64,000 nt of DNA from JAHFUA01 sp963733935 (GCA_963733935.1 CAVTEQ010000017.1:62001-126000); one strand, 5' to 3'. Positions 50,686 to 60,435 are shown, numbered from the stretch's first letter. Program-made: numbers and translations. Notes: generated from the sequence alone by a model not told the origin.

Positions 50686-53271
50686 CTATCGCGAGGGTTG
50701 GGCGATGAAGAGCTGGTCGAGCGAACGGTCGTACTCGTAAGCCATAGTGCGCCCATCGGCTGCAACCGTGAAATTGCCGCGGAACGGGTAGAGGCCGGCG
50801 GTATCGGCGGGGTTGATCTTGCGCAACAGCTTACGTTCGCCGGTAAGCACATTCACCTGGTAAAGCTCGGGATGGAGAGTTCCCGTCACCACCACGTACA
50901 GGTGGGCAGGGTCGGTACTCCAGCCCGCGGGCGAGTCGTCCGCATTAACGCCGGCCACTGGACGCGACGGGCCGCCGGAAATCGGCGCTAGCACCAACGT
51001 TCGCTCCGCATTGTAAGCGAGGATTTGGGCATCGTCCGGAGAAATGCCGGCCTGAACCGAGACCAGAACGTCCGGGCTGATCGGGCGCGGGTCGCCTCCG
51101 CTCAGGTCTTGCAGGAAAACCTGCGATGGCTTGCCGGGCAAGTGGGCGTTGAAGGCAACACGCTTACCGTCGTGGAACCAGGAACCTTTCGCGCCGTAGC
51201 CGTCGATACTTCCCTTTGGGAATTCGCGCGGCTGGCCAGCTCCGGTTGGCAGCAGCATCAGCCTGGAGGGAGGCCCCGGAAGCATAGCCAGCGCCCACTT
51301 ACCGTCGTCCGATATCCCCTCCGCAATCCCTTTGCCCAGTTGGATGGCGGGAGAACCATCGAGCTTGCGCAGGTTAACGCCGTAGTCACTGCCGGCGGCC
51401 TCCGACCAGTCCGTAAAGATAACGGTGGCTGCGTCGCGGGAGATGATGGGATCGCCGGCAAATTCACTCAACGAGAGATCGTGCTCCTTCCCGTCCGGAG
51501 CAAGGGCCACGACGCCGGCGCGCATATCATCGCGCGTAACCAGCATGCGGCCATCGGGCGCGACATCCTGGATCCGCACCCGGGCCGGGGCACGCAGAAT
51601 CTCACGCACCTTGCCGGAAAGGGTCGCAGCGTAGATGGAATACCGACCTCCTGACGTGGTAGCGGAAAACCAGACTTCCCGGCCATCTGCGGACCAGGCC
51701 AATCCCTGCGTGGATTCCCAGTTGGCGGAGACCGTGGTGGCGCGGCCCTGCAGGTCGACGACGACCACTTCGCCGCGGTCGTCGCCGTCGATCGGGTGGT
51801 GGAGAAAAGCCAGACGGCGACCGTCACGAGAGAAGCGCAAATCACTGATGTATCCGCTGGTCCTGAACAACGGCTTGCCCGCGGGAAACTCGAGTTGGCA
51901 CTCACGTCCCACCATGCGCACCACCGCCAAGCCTGCGCCCTGGGGAGACCAATCGGCGTCGCGTATGTTCTCCATAATCTCGCGCGGCCGGCCGCCCGCC
52001 ATGGATAGGCTGCCCACCGTGCCCAAAGCGGAATTCCATTCGGGGACCTTCGGCTGGGCAATCACCGCCAACTCGCCGGTGTTCGACACCGCCATCAGGA
52101 TGGCGTTGGCGAGGAGGGCACGCGAATCGGCGGGTGACTTGTGCACCGAGAAAATCTCCGGCGGCGCGCCTTCCCAGGCTGCGCTGTAGACCACGCTCTG
52201 GCCGTCGGGGGCGAAGCGGGCGCGGCTGATGTTTCCGCGGCGGAAGGTGAGCGCGACATAATCCAACGGCGGCGCCGCCCGTCGCGTCAGCAGCCAGGCA
52301 ACCGCTGCCAGCGCCAGCACCGCAACTAGGGAGGTGATGGCGAGCAGAAGTCGCAGGTTGGGCGTCTTCTTCCGTGCTTCCACGGAGGGCATCTCAGGCG
52401 TCGAGGCGCTGCTGCCCATGACGGCGTCCAGCGCGTATCCGAGGTCGCGCGCGCCCTGGAAGCGGTCGCTCGCTTCCTTTTCAAGGCAGCGGCGGACGAT
52501 GCGATCGAGCGCCGGAGAAATCTGCAAGCCACTCTGGGTAAGCTCGGGCGGATCCTGCTGCAGGATCGCGGTCAGGGTATCGGCGCTGGTTTCGCCCTGG
52601 AAGGCGCGCTTGCCCCCGAGCATCTCGTACACCACCGCGCCAAAGCTGAAGATATCGGAGCGCGCGTCGATGGCCTTTCCCCGCACCTGCTCCGGTGACA
52701 TGTACCCCACGGTACCCATGACCATTCCGGCCGCGGTCTGGGTAGCGCTGCCGCGGGTGAGACTGTCGGAGCCGGAGGCGGCGCTTTCGGGACGCGCAAG
52801 TTTGGCGAGGCCAAAATCCAGGATCTTCACCCGGCCATCTTTGGTAAGGAAGATGTTGTCCGGCTTCACGTCACGATGCACCACACTCTTTTCGTGCGCG
52901 GCGGCTAGGCCTTGAGCAACCTGGAGCGCGAATTCGACCGCGCGGCGTGCCGGCAGCGGCCCTTCCTCCAGCCGCTGGCGCAGGGTCTGGCCTTCGAGCA
53001 GCTCGGAGACGATGTAGGGCGCGCCGTCGTGCGTGCCGATGTCGAACAGGGCGAGGATATTGGGATGATTCAACGCCGCCACGGCGCGCGCTTCCAGCTC
53101 GAAGCGGTGCAGGCGGTCGCTATCGCGGGCAAACGATTCGGGCAGGATTTTGATGGCGACGTCCCGCCCCAGCCGGGTGTCGCACGCCCGATATACCTCG
53201 CCCATCCCGCCCACACCGAGCGCAGATCGAACTTCGTAGGGCCCCAATCGTGTGCCGGAAGCTAAGCCCAT
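50686..53271 (-). CDS. Membrane Ser/Thr protein kinase with WD40-like (PD40) sensor domain
   Basis: An 861-aa bacterial Hanks-type kinase. Residues about 10-275 are the kinase: ALGVGGMGEVYRACD (glycine loop), VAIKILPE (catalytic Lys), HRDVKPDNIFL (catalytic loop), ILDFGLAKL (Mg-binding DFG) and VGYMSPEQV. A membrane helix (LRLLLAITSLVAVLALAAVA) lies near residues 303-325. The exported or C-terminal half is a WD40-like/TolB-type propeller (VSNTGELAVIAQPKVPEWNS, LRFSRDGRRLAFLHHPIDGD, LAWSADGREVWFSATTSGGR). All catalytic residues are present. The architecture is typical of Acidobacteria, where such kinases are numerous. The signal sensed is unknown. It probably has its own promoter, and it lies downstream of a second kinase on the same strand. 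Confidence 0.9.
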   Translation of the reverse strand: MGLASGTRLGPYEVRSALGVGGMGEVYRACDTRLGRDVAIKILPESFARDSDRLHRFELEARAVAALNHPNILALFDIGTHDGAPYIVSELLEGQTLRQRLEEGPLPARRAVEFALQVAQGLAAAHEKSVVHRDVKPDNIFLTKDGRVKILDFGLAKLARPESAASGSDSLTRGSATQTAAGMVMGTVGYMSPEQVRGKAIDARSDIFSFGAVVYEMLGGKRAFQGETSADTLTAILQQDPPELTQSGLQISPALDRIVRRCLEKEASDRFQGARDLGYALDAVMGSSASTPEMPSVEARKKTPNLRLLLAITSLVAVLALAAVAWLLTRRAAPPLDYVALTFRRGNISRARFAPDGQSVVYSAAWEGAPPEIFSVHKSPADSRALLANAILMAVSNTGELAVIAQPKVPEWNSALGTVGSLSMAGGRPREIMENIRDADWSPQGAGLAVVRMVGRECQLEFPAGKPLFRTSGYISDLRFSRDGRRLAFLHHPIDGDDRGEVVVVDLQGRATTVSANWESTQGLAWSADGREVWFSATTSGGRYSIYAATLSGKVREILRAPARVRIQDVAPDGRMLVTRDDMRAGVVALAPDGKEHDLSLSEFAGDPIISRDAATVIFTDWSEAAGSDYGVNLRKLDGSPAIQLGKGIAEGISDDGKWALAMLPGPPSRLMLLPTGAGQPREFPKGSIDGYGAKGSWFHDGKRVAFNAHLPGKPSQVFLQDLSGGDPRPISPDVLVSVQAGISPDDAQILAYNAERTLVLAPISGGPSRPVAGVNADDSPAGWSTDPAHLYVVVTGTLHPELYQVNVLTGERKLLRKINPADTAGLYPFRGNFTVAADGRTMAYEYDRSLDQLFIAQPSR

Positions 53272-53377
53272 CCTCGCGTGCCCTCGCGGAATTGTAGCTG
53301 AACCAGGTGATTCGGAACGGAAAGCAGTGGGAAACCAGAGCGCTCATGGTAGGAGCGAGCGGCCACGCGGGGTGATG

Positions 53378-53507
53378 TCAGTGCAGCTTCTCGTACTCTG
53401 CCTTGGCTTCTTTCAAGATTGGGATGTCGGGGTCGGCGTCTTTCCACAGGCCGAAGAAGTCTTGGTAGGCGGTGCGGGCCTTGGCCTTATCGCCTGCGGC
53501 CGCAGTC
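53378..53507 (-). pseudogene. Duplicated C-terminal tail of a TPR kinase
   Basis: Reads KARTAYQDFFGLWKDADPDI PILKEAKAEYEKLH before a TGA at 53378. The intact kinase next door ends AIAAYKDFLALWRDADPDVP VLKQAKAEYAKLQ. So this is the last 35-40 codons of a paralogous kinase, left behind after loss of the remainder. It lies directly after the intact gene's stop and in the same direction. Confidence 0.7.
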
Positions 53508-56426
53508 TCACTGCAGCTTCGCGTACTCCGCCTTGGCTTGCTTCAGGACGGGCACGTCGGGATCGGCGTCTCTCCAGAGGGCGAGGAAATCCTTGTACGC
53601 GGCGATGGCGCGCACACGGGCGGCGTCCGAATCTGCGCCCCGCGAGTTCTTGAACTGCTGCGCATTGGCACGAGCCACTCCCAAATGGGCCAGAGCTCCT
53701 GTCCAACAGTTCCACACAACGCCGCTGTGGTCGAGGATCTTCTGGAACTCAGCGGCGGCTGCCATGCCTTGTCCCGCTGCAAGATATGCTTCGCCGCGGA
53801 TGTAGGTCGGATACAAGCAGGAGATATTGGCGACAAACACAATTTGCCCGTATTCCAGCGGAGGCAGTGCGCGCTGCAACACGCTGATGGCAACGGCCGG
53901 ATTCTTGCGATTCAGCGCCAATTGTGCATGAATGGCAGGCAGCCACAGCGACTGGATGTGGGTGTCAACAGGGAAACGCCTGTTCAAATCTTGCGCGAGA
54001 GATTCGCTGTTTGCCGTGTCCCCACTCATGGCATAGGCAAGCGCGGCTTCGACACCGACGCCCTGGCTTCCAGGAGCGAACTTGATTCCCGCAGCCGCCG
54101 TCTGCTGGGCTTCCGTATAGTTGCCGAAGGCAGCCTCGCGGAGAGCAGAGTTCTCCAGCCATATCGCGGCATTCTCCTTGCTGTCCGCCCGTACCGCGGA
54201 ATCTGTGGAGCGTCTGGTCAGTTCCCGTGATTTCTCGAGGTGACCTGCGTATGCCTCGGTGTCGGACGCGAGCGACAGTCCCATGTTCTCAACGTCGGGA
54301 TTACCGGCAAACCACTTCTGTTGTTCCGCCATTGCCGGAGAATCCGCCGCGAAGAAAAACAGCGCATATAGCGCATTGCGGAGTTGATAGTCATCCAGTT
54401 TTCGCGTCTGCGCCTCACGAATTATCTGTCGGACTTCATCAAAGCGCTGTAGGGCAAGCAGGTAGTTAACAAGGTTGTCATAGACGCTGACACGTTCCGG
54501 GGCAAGCTGTTGGGCCTGCCGCGTCACCTCTGCTGCCCGCTCATACTGTCCCAGTGAAGCCAGACTCGTACCCAAGTTGATGTATCCGTTGAGAAATCGC
54601 GGGTAGTTGTCGATCAACTCCTGATTGCTTCGTGACGCCCTCTCCAACTCTCCACTTGCACTCTGATAGTAACCGGCAGCAATCAGCAGCTTTTCGCGCT
54701 CGCTAGCGTGCTCTCGCAGTTCAAATGCCTTGGTGTAGTATTCGCTCGCCCGTCCCGGCTCAGATAAGTTGGAGTAAGCGTTACCTAGTGCCAGGTACGC
54801 CGCGGCAAAGTTCGGATCCAGTTGAATGGCACGATGATGATAAAGCAGAGCTGATGCATCGTCGACTTTCAATCGGCCCAGGCTATACGCTTTCAACGCC
54901 TCGAGTGACGATGTTGTCGCTTCCTGGAGCGGCACATCGAATTTCTGCACCGAGGCTAATGACTCGCCCAGTTGTCTGCGCAGCTTCGAAGTGGCATCCC
55001 CCAAAGCGGTTAGCACCTTCTCTTTGGAGGTTGCGGTGACTTGTTCCTGCGCCAAAGTGTCTCCGCTTTGGCAATTAACCGCTTTCAGCCCTAGCACATA
55101 TTCGCTGCCCAGAGTGCCAACGGATCCGGCAACGTAAGCCTTGCTGCCTGCCCGCTGACAAAGATCCCGCGTCAATTCCGGCGTGAGCTTTGTACCGGCC
55201 GGACGGGTCATCAGTTTCAATGTCGTGGCCACCTTATTGTCGGAGAGCACGTTTAGAAATGGAGATTGATTCAGGGCAACCGTGAGCGCCGTCTTCAGCG
55301 TGTCGTCAAAGACTGCATCGCCGGTGCTGTTGGCAAAGTCGGCGACCACGATGGTGTCCTTGTCGGTCAAGCGCCTGCCTTGATGCGAGCGGTAGTAAAG
55401 ACTGCCCGCCATCAACGCACCGGCCAGCAGGACTGCCGCCATCCAGCGTATCTTCTTTTGAACGACAGGCTTTTTCAAGACTGCTGGAGCTTCGGCCGCC
55501 ACCTTCACCGTAGACGAACTCGCGGCCGCATAGCGTCCGCTCTCGGTGTCGCGCTTCAGCCGTTGCAGATCACTCCGCATTTCAGAGGCGTGCTGATAAC
55601 GGAGATTGCGGTCCTTCTCGAGTGCCTTGCCGATGACCGCTTCCAGTCCGGGAGAAACCTGCGGGTTAAGCTGTGATGGCGGCGGAGACTCCTGGTGGAG
55701 TATGCCGCCGCAAATCTCTCCCGCACTGGAGCCATCGAACGGCAGCTTCCCGGTCGCCATCTCGTAGAGCACGGCACCAAACGAGAACAGGTCGGTACGC
55801 GCATCCAGGTCTTTAGCTCGAACTTGCTCCGGTGACATGTAGGCGACTGTACCCATCATCGCGCCCGGGCTGGTCAAGTGCTGCTCATCCGAACCTGCTG
55901 TCATGGTCAAGGATTCGCCGCTGGTAGGGACGACCTTGGTGCTCATCTTGGCTAGCCCGAAGTCTAGAATCTTGGCATGGCCGCGTTCAGTTACAAAGAT
56001 GTTGGCGGGTTTGATGTCGCGGTGGACGATCCCTTTGCTGTGTGCCGCATCGAGGGCATCGGCGATATCGATGCCAAGAGAAAGAATTACCTCGATTTCC
56101 ATTGGCCGACGCGCGATGCACTGCTTCAGAGTTGCGCCGTCGAGAAACTCCATGACCATGAAGGCGCGGTTCTTCTCTTCACCAATGTCGTGGATCGTGC
56201 AGATGTTCGGGTGATTCAGAGCAGAGGCAGCGCGCGCCTCACGCCGAAAGCGCTCCAGCGCCTGCGGGTCGCCAGCGATGTCATCAGGAAGGAACTTAAG
56301 CGCTACAAACCGGCCAAGGCGGGCGTCCTCAGCCTTGTAGACCACGCCCATGCCGCCGCCGCCCAGCTTCTCGACGATGCGGTAATGCGAGATGGTCTGG
56401 CCAATGAGTTGGGAGGGGGTTCCCAT
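53508..56426 (-). CDS. Membrane Ser/Thr protein kinase with TPR sensor domain
   Basis: A 972-aa Hanks-type kinase starting at the ATG at 56426 (GTG at 56429 also possible). The kinase domain covers residues about 15-290: KLGGGGMGVVYKAED, VALKFLPD, HRDIKPANIF, ILDFGLAKMS, VAYMSPEQVRA. A basic juxtamembrane stretch and one membrane helix (IRWMAAVLLAGALMAGSLYY) follow around residues 327-346. After that comes a roughly 170-aa domain (VVADFANSTGDAVFDDTLKT ALTVALNQSP, as in the CHASE2/TolB-N-type adenylate-cyclase-linked proteins), then a long TPR array (LGNAYSNLSEPGRASEYYTK, LGTSLASLGQYERAAEVTRQ). Catalytic motifs are complete. It probably controls or monitors a cell-envelope process. A remnant of a paralogue's tail lies just downstream. 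Confidence 0.9.
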   Translation of the reverse strand: MGTPSQLIGQTISHYRIVEKLGGGGMGVVYKAEDARLGRFVALKFLPDDIAGDPQALERFRREARAASALNHPNICTIHDIGEEKNRAFMVMEFLDGATLKQCIARRPMEIEVILSLGIDIADALDAAHSKGIVHRDIKPANIFVTERGHAKILDFGLAKMSTKVVPTSGESLTMTAGSDEQHLTSPGAMMGTVAYMSPEQVRAKDLDARTDLFSFGAVLYEMATGKLPFDGSSAGEICGGILHQESPPPSQLNPQVSPGLEAVIGKALEKDRNLRYQHASEMRSDLQRLKRDTESGRYAAASSSTVKVAAEAPAVLKKPVVQKKIRWMAAVLLAGALMAGSLYYRSHQGRRLTDKDTIVVADFANSTGDAVFDDTLKTALTVALNQSPFLNVLSDNKVATTLKLMTRPAGTKLTPELTRDLCQRAGSKAYVAGSVGTLGSEYVLGLKAVNCQSGDTLAQEQVTATSKEKVLTALGDATSKLRRQLGESLASVQKFDVPLQEATTSSLEALKAYSLGRLKVDDASALLYHHRAIQLDPNFAAAYLALGNAYSNLSEPGRASEYYTKAFELREHASEREKLLIAAGYYQSASGELERASRSNQELIDNYPRFLNGYINLGTSLASLGQYERAAEVTRQAQQLAPERVSVYDNLVNYLLALQRFDEVRQIIREAQTRKLDDYQLRNALYALFFFAADSPAMAEQQKWFAGNPDVENMGLSLASDTEAYAGHLEKSRELTRRSTDSAVRADSKENAAIWLENSALREAAFGNYTEAQQTAAAGIKFAPGSQGVGVEAALAYAMSGDTANSESLAQDLNRRFPVDTHIQSLWLPAIHAQLALNRKNPAVAISVLQRALPPLEYGQIVFVANISCLYPTYIRGEAYLAAGQGMAAAAEFQKILDHSGVVWNCWTGALAHLGVARANAQQFKNSRGADSDAARVRAIAAYKDFLALWRDADPDVPVLKQAKAEYAKLQ

Positions 56427-56473
56427 CACTCAACTGAGTTTAGCTTTAGCAGCTTCTTCCGTTCTCGCGTTCT

Positions 56474-58648
56474 TTACCTGTCCGGCGATGTGTAGCGAAT
56501 CCCCAACTGATCGAACAGGAAACTGAAAACATCAGTCCACTCTTCGATCCGTTCGTCGAGGGCGGTCCCGATCCCGTGCCCCGCGCTCGAACTCGTGCGC
56601 AGCAAGATGGGATGATCGGAGTTGCTCGCCGCCTGTAGCCGCGCTGTCATCTTGCGCGACTGCATCGGGTTTACCCGGTGATCGTTTTCTCCCGTGAGGA
56701 AGAGAACCGCAGGATACGCAGTTCCATCCCTGACATGGTGGTACGGCGAATAAGCGTACAGTGCCTTAAACTGCCCGGCATCCTTCACTGTGCCGTATTC
56801 AGTAACATTAAAAGCACCATTAGGATCGAGTTCGACGCGAAGCATGTCGTAGATGCCGACAAACGAAACCACGGCGCGGAACAGGTCCGGCCGTTGGGTG
56901 AAAGCCGCGCCCATGAGGAGGCCGCCGTTGCTGCCGCCCCAAATCGCCAAGCGGTTGGGCGAGGTGTATCTGTGTTCGATCAGGTACTGTGCAGATGCAG
57001 TGAAATCGTCGAATACGTTTTGCTTGCGGGTCAGATTGCCTGCTTTGTGCCACTCCTCACCGTATTCACCCCCACCCCGGAGATTCGCGTCCACGTAAAC
57101 TCCGCCTTCGTCCAGCCATACGCGCGCTAACCATCCGAGAAAATACGGCTTCTCGCTGACACCGTAACCACCGTACCCGGAAAGCAAAGTAGGATTCGTC
57201 CCGTCAAGCCTTGTTCCCTTGCGGCGGATGATGTTCACTGGGACACGCGTACCGTCTTTTGAGATGGCAAAGTCGCGCACAGCTTCCGCGTCGTCGAACT
57301 TGGAGGCCGAAGTTTGGAAAAGTGCGGTGCGCGAGAACTTCTTCTGCCCAGAGTCAAAGTGCCACCACGCGGGTGGCTGAAGAAAGCTGGCAACGTAGAC
57401 CAGCACGTCGCCGCCGCCGATTGGTGCGACTTGGTCGATGGCTGAAATAGGAGGATTAATTGTCGTCAACAGAAGTCCGTGGTCGTCGTAGACACGCAAG
57501 CGGGACGGTCCGCCTACGATGTCGCTGACATAGAGGTGCCCCTCGGTCGGCACAAAGCCTTCGATGGAAGCGCGTGCGGTCTCCTTGGTTCCCGAGCCCG
57601 AACTTTGCTGAACCACGACCTTTGCCTGCCCGAGAGGGAGAGTCGGGAGCCGCAGCCGAAGAATCCGGCCTCGTGGTGCATCCTTGCGGGACAGCAGGTA
57701 CAAATCGTTATTTGGCCCAACTTTGGCAGCAACGATCTCGTCCTCGAAACGCGTCACTTGAGTCCAGCGGCCCGAGGAGTCCATTACGTAGTGCGCGAAC
57801 TGGCCGCCATCGCCGTTAGCGACCGCGGCGACCAGCCAGCGCCCATTGTCGCTGGTGCGAAGCTGGATTTCCGCGATGCGGGGGAACTCCTTCCCAATCA
57901 CATAGGTGTCCTGCTTGGCATCGGAGCCGAGCTTGTGAAAGTACACCTGCTGATAGAAGTTGGCATCTTCGGGCGGGCGCTCGTTCCCTTGCGGATAGCG
58001 CGTGTAATAGAAGCCCGAACCGTCAGTCTTCCAATCGATGCTGCCGCCAGCGGTCGCGAAATTGACGCGTGGGACAACATCTGCCAATTCGTTGCCAGTG
58101 GCAACTTCAAAAATCCGGGCGTTGCTGTCTTCGGAGCCGTTCTGGGAGACGGCAGCGGCAACATACTTGCCGTCTAAAGACGGAACATAGAAATCTATCG
58201 CAAGCGATCCCTTGCTGCTTGCTGTGTTCGGATCAAAGATGACCTTCGCACTTTCGGGATCGTTGGCCGACTTGAGAGCTACCAGCATCGGTTGCTGATG
58301 CGGAGGCTGGTACTTCATGGCGAACAGCACTCCCCCACGAAACTGGAGATCGTAGTATCTCGCAGAACTGGCGGTGATCAGGTACCTGAGCCGCTCTCTG
58401 ATGGCGGCCCGCGCCGACAGGTGGTCGAGACATTCCCGGCTGCGGGCATTCTCGGCGGCGCTCCACTGCTTGGTTTCCGGATCGTTCCAGTCTTCCAGCC
58501 AGCGATAGTCGTCGTTGACTTTCACTCCGTGGTACTCGTCTGTGGCCGGGCGCTTCGGCGTATCTGCCGGCCGCGGGGTTGACGGACTCTGCGCGAAGGC
58601 TGAAAGCATCAGCCAGAACGTCAAACAAGAAACCCGAAAACGCTTCAT
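56474..58648 (-). CDS. Secreted prolyl oligopeptidase (family S9A)
   Basis: A 724-aa serine peptidase with an N-terminal signal (FRVSCLTFWLMLSAFA). The first part, DDYRWLEDWNDPETKQWSAA, is the standard S9A start, followed by a seven-bladed propeller to about residue 430. The catalytic alpha/beta-hydrolase domain holds Ser in IWGGSNGGLLMGAAFTQRPD, Asp in LTGENDHRVNPMQSRK and His in RTSSSAGHGIGTALDERIEE. All three are correctly placed. It cleaves short peptides after proline. Export is expected, in contrast with the cytoplasmic animal enzyme. The ATG at 58648 lies eight bases after AAGGAGG. It follows a stretch of mobile debris and lies upstream of the TPR kinase, 48 bases away, so the two might share a transcript. 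Confidence 0.92.
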   Translation of the reverse strand: MKRFRVSCLTFWLMLSAFAQSPSTPRPADTPKRPATDEYHGVKVNDDYRWLEDWNDPETKQWSAAENARSRECLDHLSARAAIRERLRYLITASSARYYDLQFRGGVLFAMKYQPPHQQPMLVALKSANDPESAKVIFDPNTASSKGSLAIDFYVPSLDGKYVAAAVSQNGSEDSNARIFEVATGNELADVVPRVNFATAGGSIDWKTDGSGFYYTRYPQGNERPPEDANFYQQVYFHKLGSDAKQDTYVIGKEFPRIAEIQLRTSDNGRWLVAAVANGDGGQFAHYVMDSSGRWTQVTRFEDEIVAAKVGPNNDLYLLSRKDAPRGRILRLRLPTLPLGQAKVVVQQSSGSGTKETARASIEGFVPTEGHLYVSDIVGGPSRLRVYDDHGLLLTTINPPISAIDQVAPIGGGDVLVYVASFLQPPAWWHFDSGQKKFSRTALFQTSASKFDDAEAVRDFAISKDGTRVPVNIIRRKGTRLDGTNPTLLSGYGGYGVSEKPYFLGWLARVWLDEGGVYVDANLRGGGEYGEEWHKAGNLTRKQNVFDDFTASAQYLIEHRYTSPNRLAIWGGSNGGLLMGAAFTQRPDLFRAVVSFVGIYDMLRVELDPNGAFNVTEYGTVKDAGQFKALYAYSPYHHVRDGTAYPAVLFLTGENDHRVNPMQSRKMTARLQAASNSDHPILLRTSSSAGHGIGTALDERIEEWTDVFSFLFDQLGIRYTSPDR

Positions 58649-58821
58649 CGCAAGACCCTCCTTGCGGAGGCGATATTATCTTTGGCGGAGATTTCCATTT
58701 TGAGTTCCCGAGCGGTCGGCATTGTACACCCGGGTGCCTCCTTTTCCTGCGGGCACCCTCAGCGTGACGATCCGCCGCAACATCGCCCCGAACCGCCGTC
58801 TGAACCCGGCTTCCAGCCCGG

Positions 58822-59045
58822 CTAGGCGCAAACGGAGGACTGCTCACCGGCCATGGTGCCCTAGATCGTGCCATCCGAATGCCGGAGGCTCTGCCGGATC
58901 TGTTCCACGATCGCCTTGTGGTTCCACTTGGGAGCCACGGCATACGCGCCGCGAGCGCACAGGAACTGCGTCTCAAAGGGGTGACGAGCAGCCGATTGCA
59001 TCACAATGCAGGGGATACGTTGGTGCCCGACCTGGAGTTGCTTCG
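58822..59045 (-). pseudogene. Receiver-like domain fragment, copy 3
   Basis: Contains LQVGHQRIPCIVMQSAARHP, FETQFLCARGAYAVAPKWNH and IRQSLRHSDGTI, then an early TAG where copy 1 continues. The true end MAGEQSSVCA is still legible behind it. The N-terminal half is missing: sequence before about 59045 is unrelated. This copy shares its last 40 bases closely with copy 1 at 40324. Confidence 0.65.
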
Positions 59046-59257
59046 CTCGAACGCATCGCCCCACAGCTCTTGTGCTCGACGCAATCAGAGGCATGAGGGG
59101 CCCCAGCACAGCCATTACCTCCCGCCGACAAGCCCTTCCCCTGAACGCCTGATCTACACCAGTAACTGGCTGTCAGTGCTGAACAGCCAGGGTGGCGCAA
59201 TGCCGCCCGTTGTCTTTCCTCTCCCAAATCACTCACCCAATCGAAAGGAGAATTGCT

Positions 59258-60140
59258 ATGCCCAGCGTGTATGAAGTCATCACTCAACGAATCATCCAAC
59301 AACTCGAATCTGGAACGGCTCCCTAGCACAAGCCATGGAAAGCCCGTGGTAAAGATGGTCTTCCACGGAATCTGATCACTGACCGCGAATACAGGGGCAT
59401 TAATGTGGATTTTGCTCAGCAGCGGATATGCCTCCCCGCACTGGCTCACGTTCCGCCAAGCTCGAGAACTGGGCGGTCACGTGCGCCAAGGCGCGACTGG
59501 ATGTCCTGTCGTTTACTGGAAGTTCGGAACACGTGAGGTGCAGGACGGAGATGAGATCATCGAGAAGAAGTCCGTGCTTTGTCGCTACTACACGGTCTTC
59601 AACCTCGAACAGTGCGAGGGCATACCTAGTCAAGAGAAACCCACAAAGCCAGCGCCAGATCTCAATCCCATCGAGGCTTGCGCGAACATCGTGGACGGCT
59701 GAGGCACCAAGCCGAACATTCAGCACGGCGGAGATCAGGCCAGCTATCACAAGCTTCACGACTGCATTCGCATGCCAATAATGGCGAACTTCGATGGCGT
59801 GGAGGAGTATTACTCCACGCTCTTTCACGAGCTGACCCATTCCACCGGTCATCCAAGGCGGCTAAATCGTTCAACGCTCATGGATGCGGAGTCGTTCGGT
59901 GACGAGCAATACAGCCGAGAGGAGCTGGTTGCCGAGATGGGGGCTGCGTTTCTGTGCGGCATTACTGGCATCGAGAACAAGACCATCAACAACAGCAGCT
60001 CATATCTACAGTCATGGCTGCAGGTTCTCCGGAGCGACTGCCGACTGGTACTCGTAGCCACAAGCCACGCCCAGAAAGCGGCCGATTTGATCCTCTGCAG
60101 ACCCGCTCGTAGTGACGCCGACCAACAGCCTGCGGGCTAA
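59258..60140 (+). pseudogene. ArdC-like antirestriction/metallopeptidase pseudogene
   Basis: The ATG at 59258 has AAAGGAG seven bases upstream and opens PSVYEVITQRIIQQLESGTA, the standard ArdC start. A TAG replaces the expected Trp (GTAP-stop-HKPW), and a frame slip follows near 59405. Then SPHWLTFRQARELGGHVRQG, ATGCPVVYWKFGT and DLNPIEACANIVDG come, with a TGA at the next Trp-like position. A third open stretch reads YYSTLFHELTHSTGHPRRLN, with the HELTH zinc site, then SREELVAEMGAAFLCGITGI and YLQSWLQVLRSDCRLVLVAT. Two nonsense codons plus a slip argue for real decay. ArdC proteins protect incoming plasmids and phages from host restriction. Confidence 0.75.
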
Positions 60141-60245
60141 GTCGGGTGAAGGCGTTCGTCCTCATGCATGCCCTCCCCTTCTCTCTCTAGGTCAGTAAAC
60201 GTCCCGTGACGTTCCCCGTTCTACGTAGGCCCTAAAGGAGGAGCC

Positions 60246-60416
60246 ATGATCGAAATAGCGGTTGGAATCACGTTTTTCCTGTTGTGCTCAGCAGTATTCA
60301 ACCTGTTGCCCATCCTGCTTGTCGTGAAGGCAGCTCAGTTGTTGTTCGGACCGGCGGTCAAAGAAAGTATGCAGCGCCGTCCAGGAAGTTCAAAGGCACA
60401 ACTGGAGGCACGCTGA
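60246..60416 (+). CDS. Small single-pass membrane protein
   Basis: A 56-aa protein: MIEIAVGITFFLLCSAVFNL then LPILLVVKAAQLLFG and a basic tail (KESMQRRPGSSKAQLEAR). One long membrane helix covers residues about 4-33. The ribosome site AGGAGG lies four bases before the ATG at 60246. It is unlike any family I can name. It sits after the ArdC pseudogene in what looks like a mobile or plasmid-derived segment, where small membrane proteins are frequent. Too short for most gene finders. Confidence 0.5.
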   Translation: MIEIAVGITFFLLCSAVFNLLPILLVVKAAQLLFGPAVKESMQRRPGSSKAQLEAR

Positions 60417-60435
60417 TGCACCCGAGCGTGAGCGA

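Noticed and set aside
59700..59702. TGA inside the ArdC-like gene as a second selenocysteine codon
   Set aside because: The family has no Sec or Cys at this position, a TAG also interrupts the gene, and no hairpin resembling a SECIS follows.
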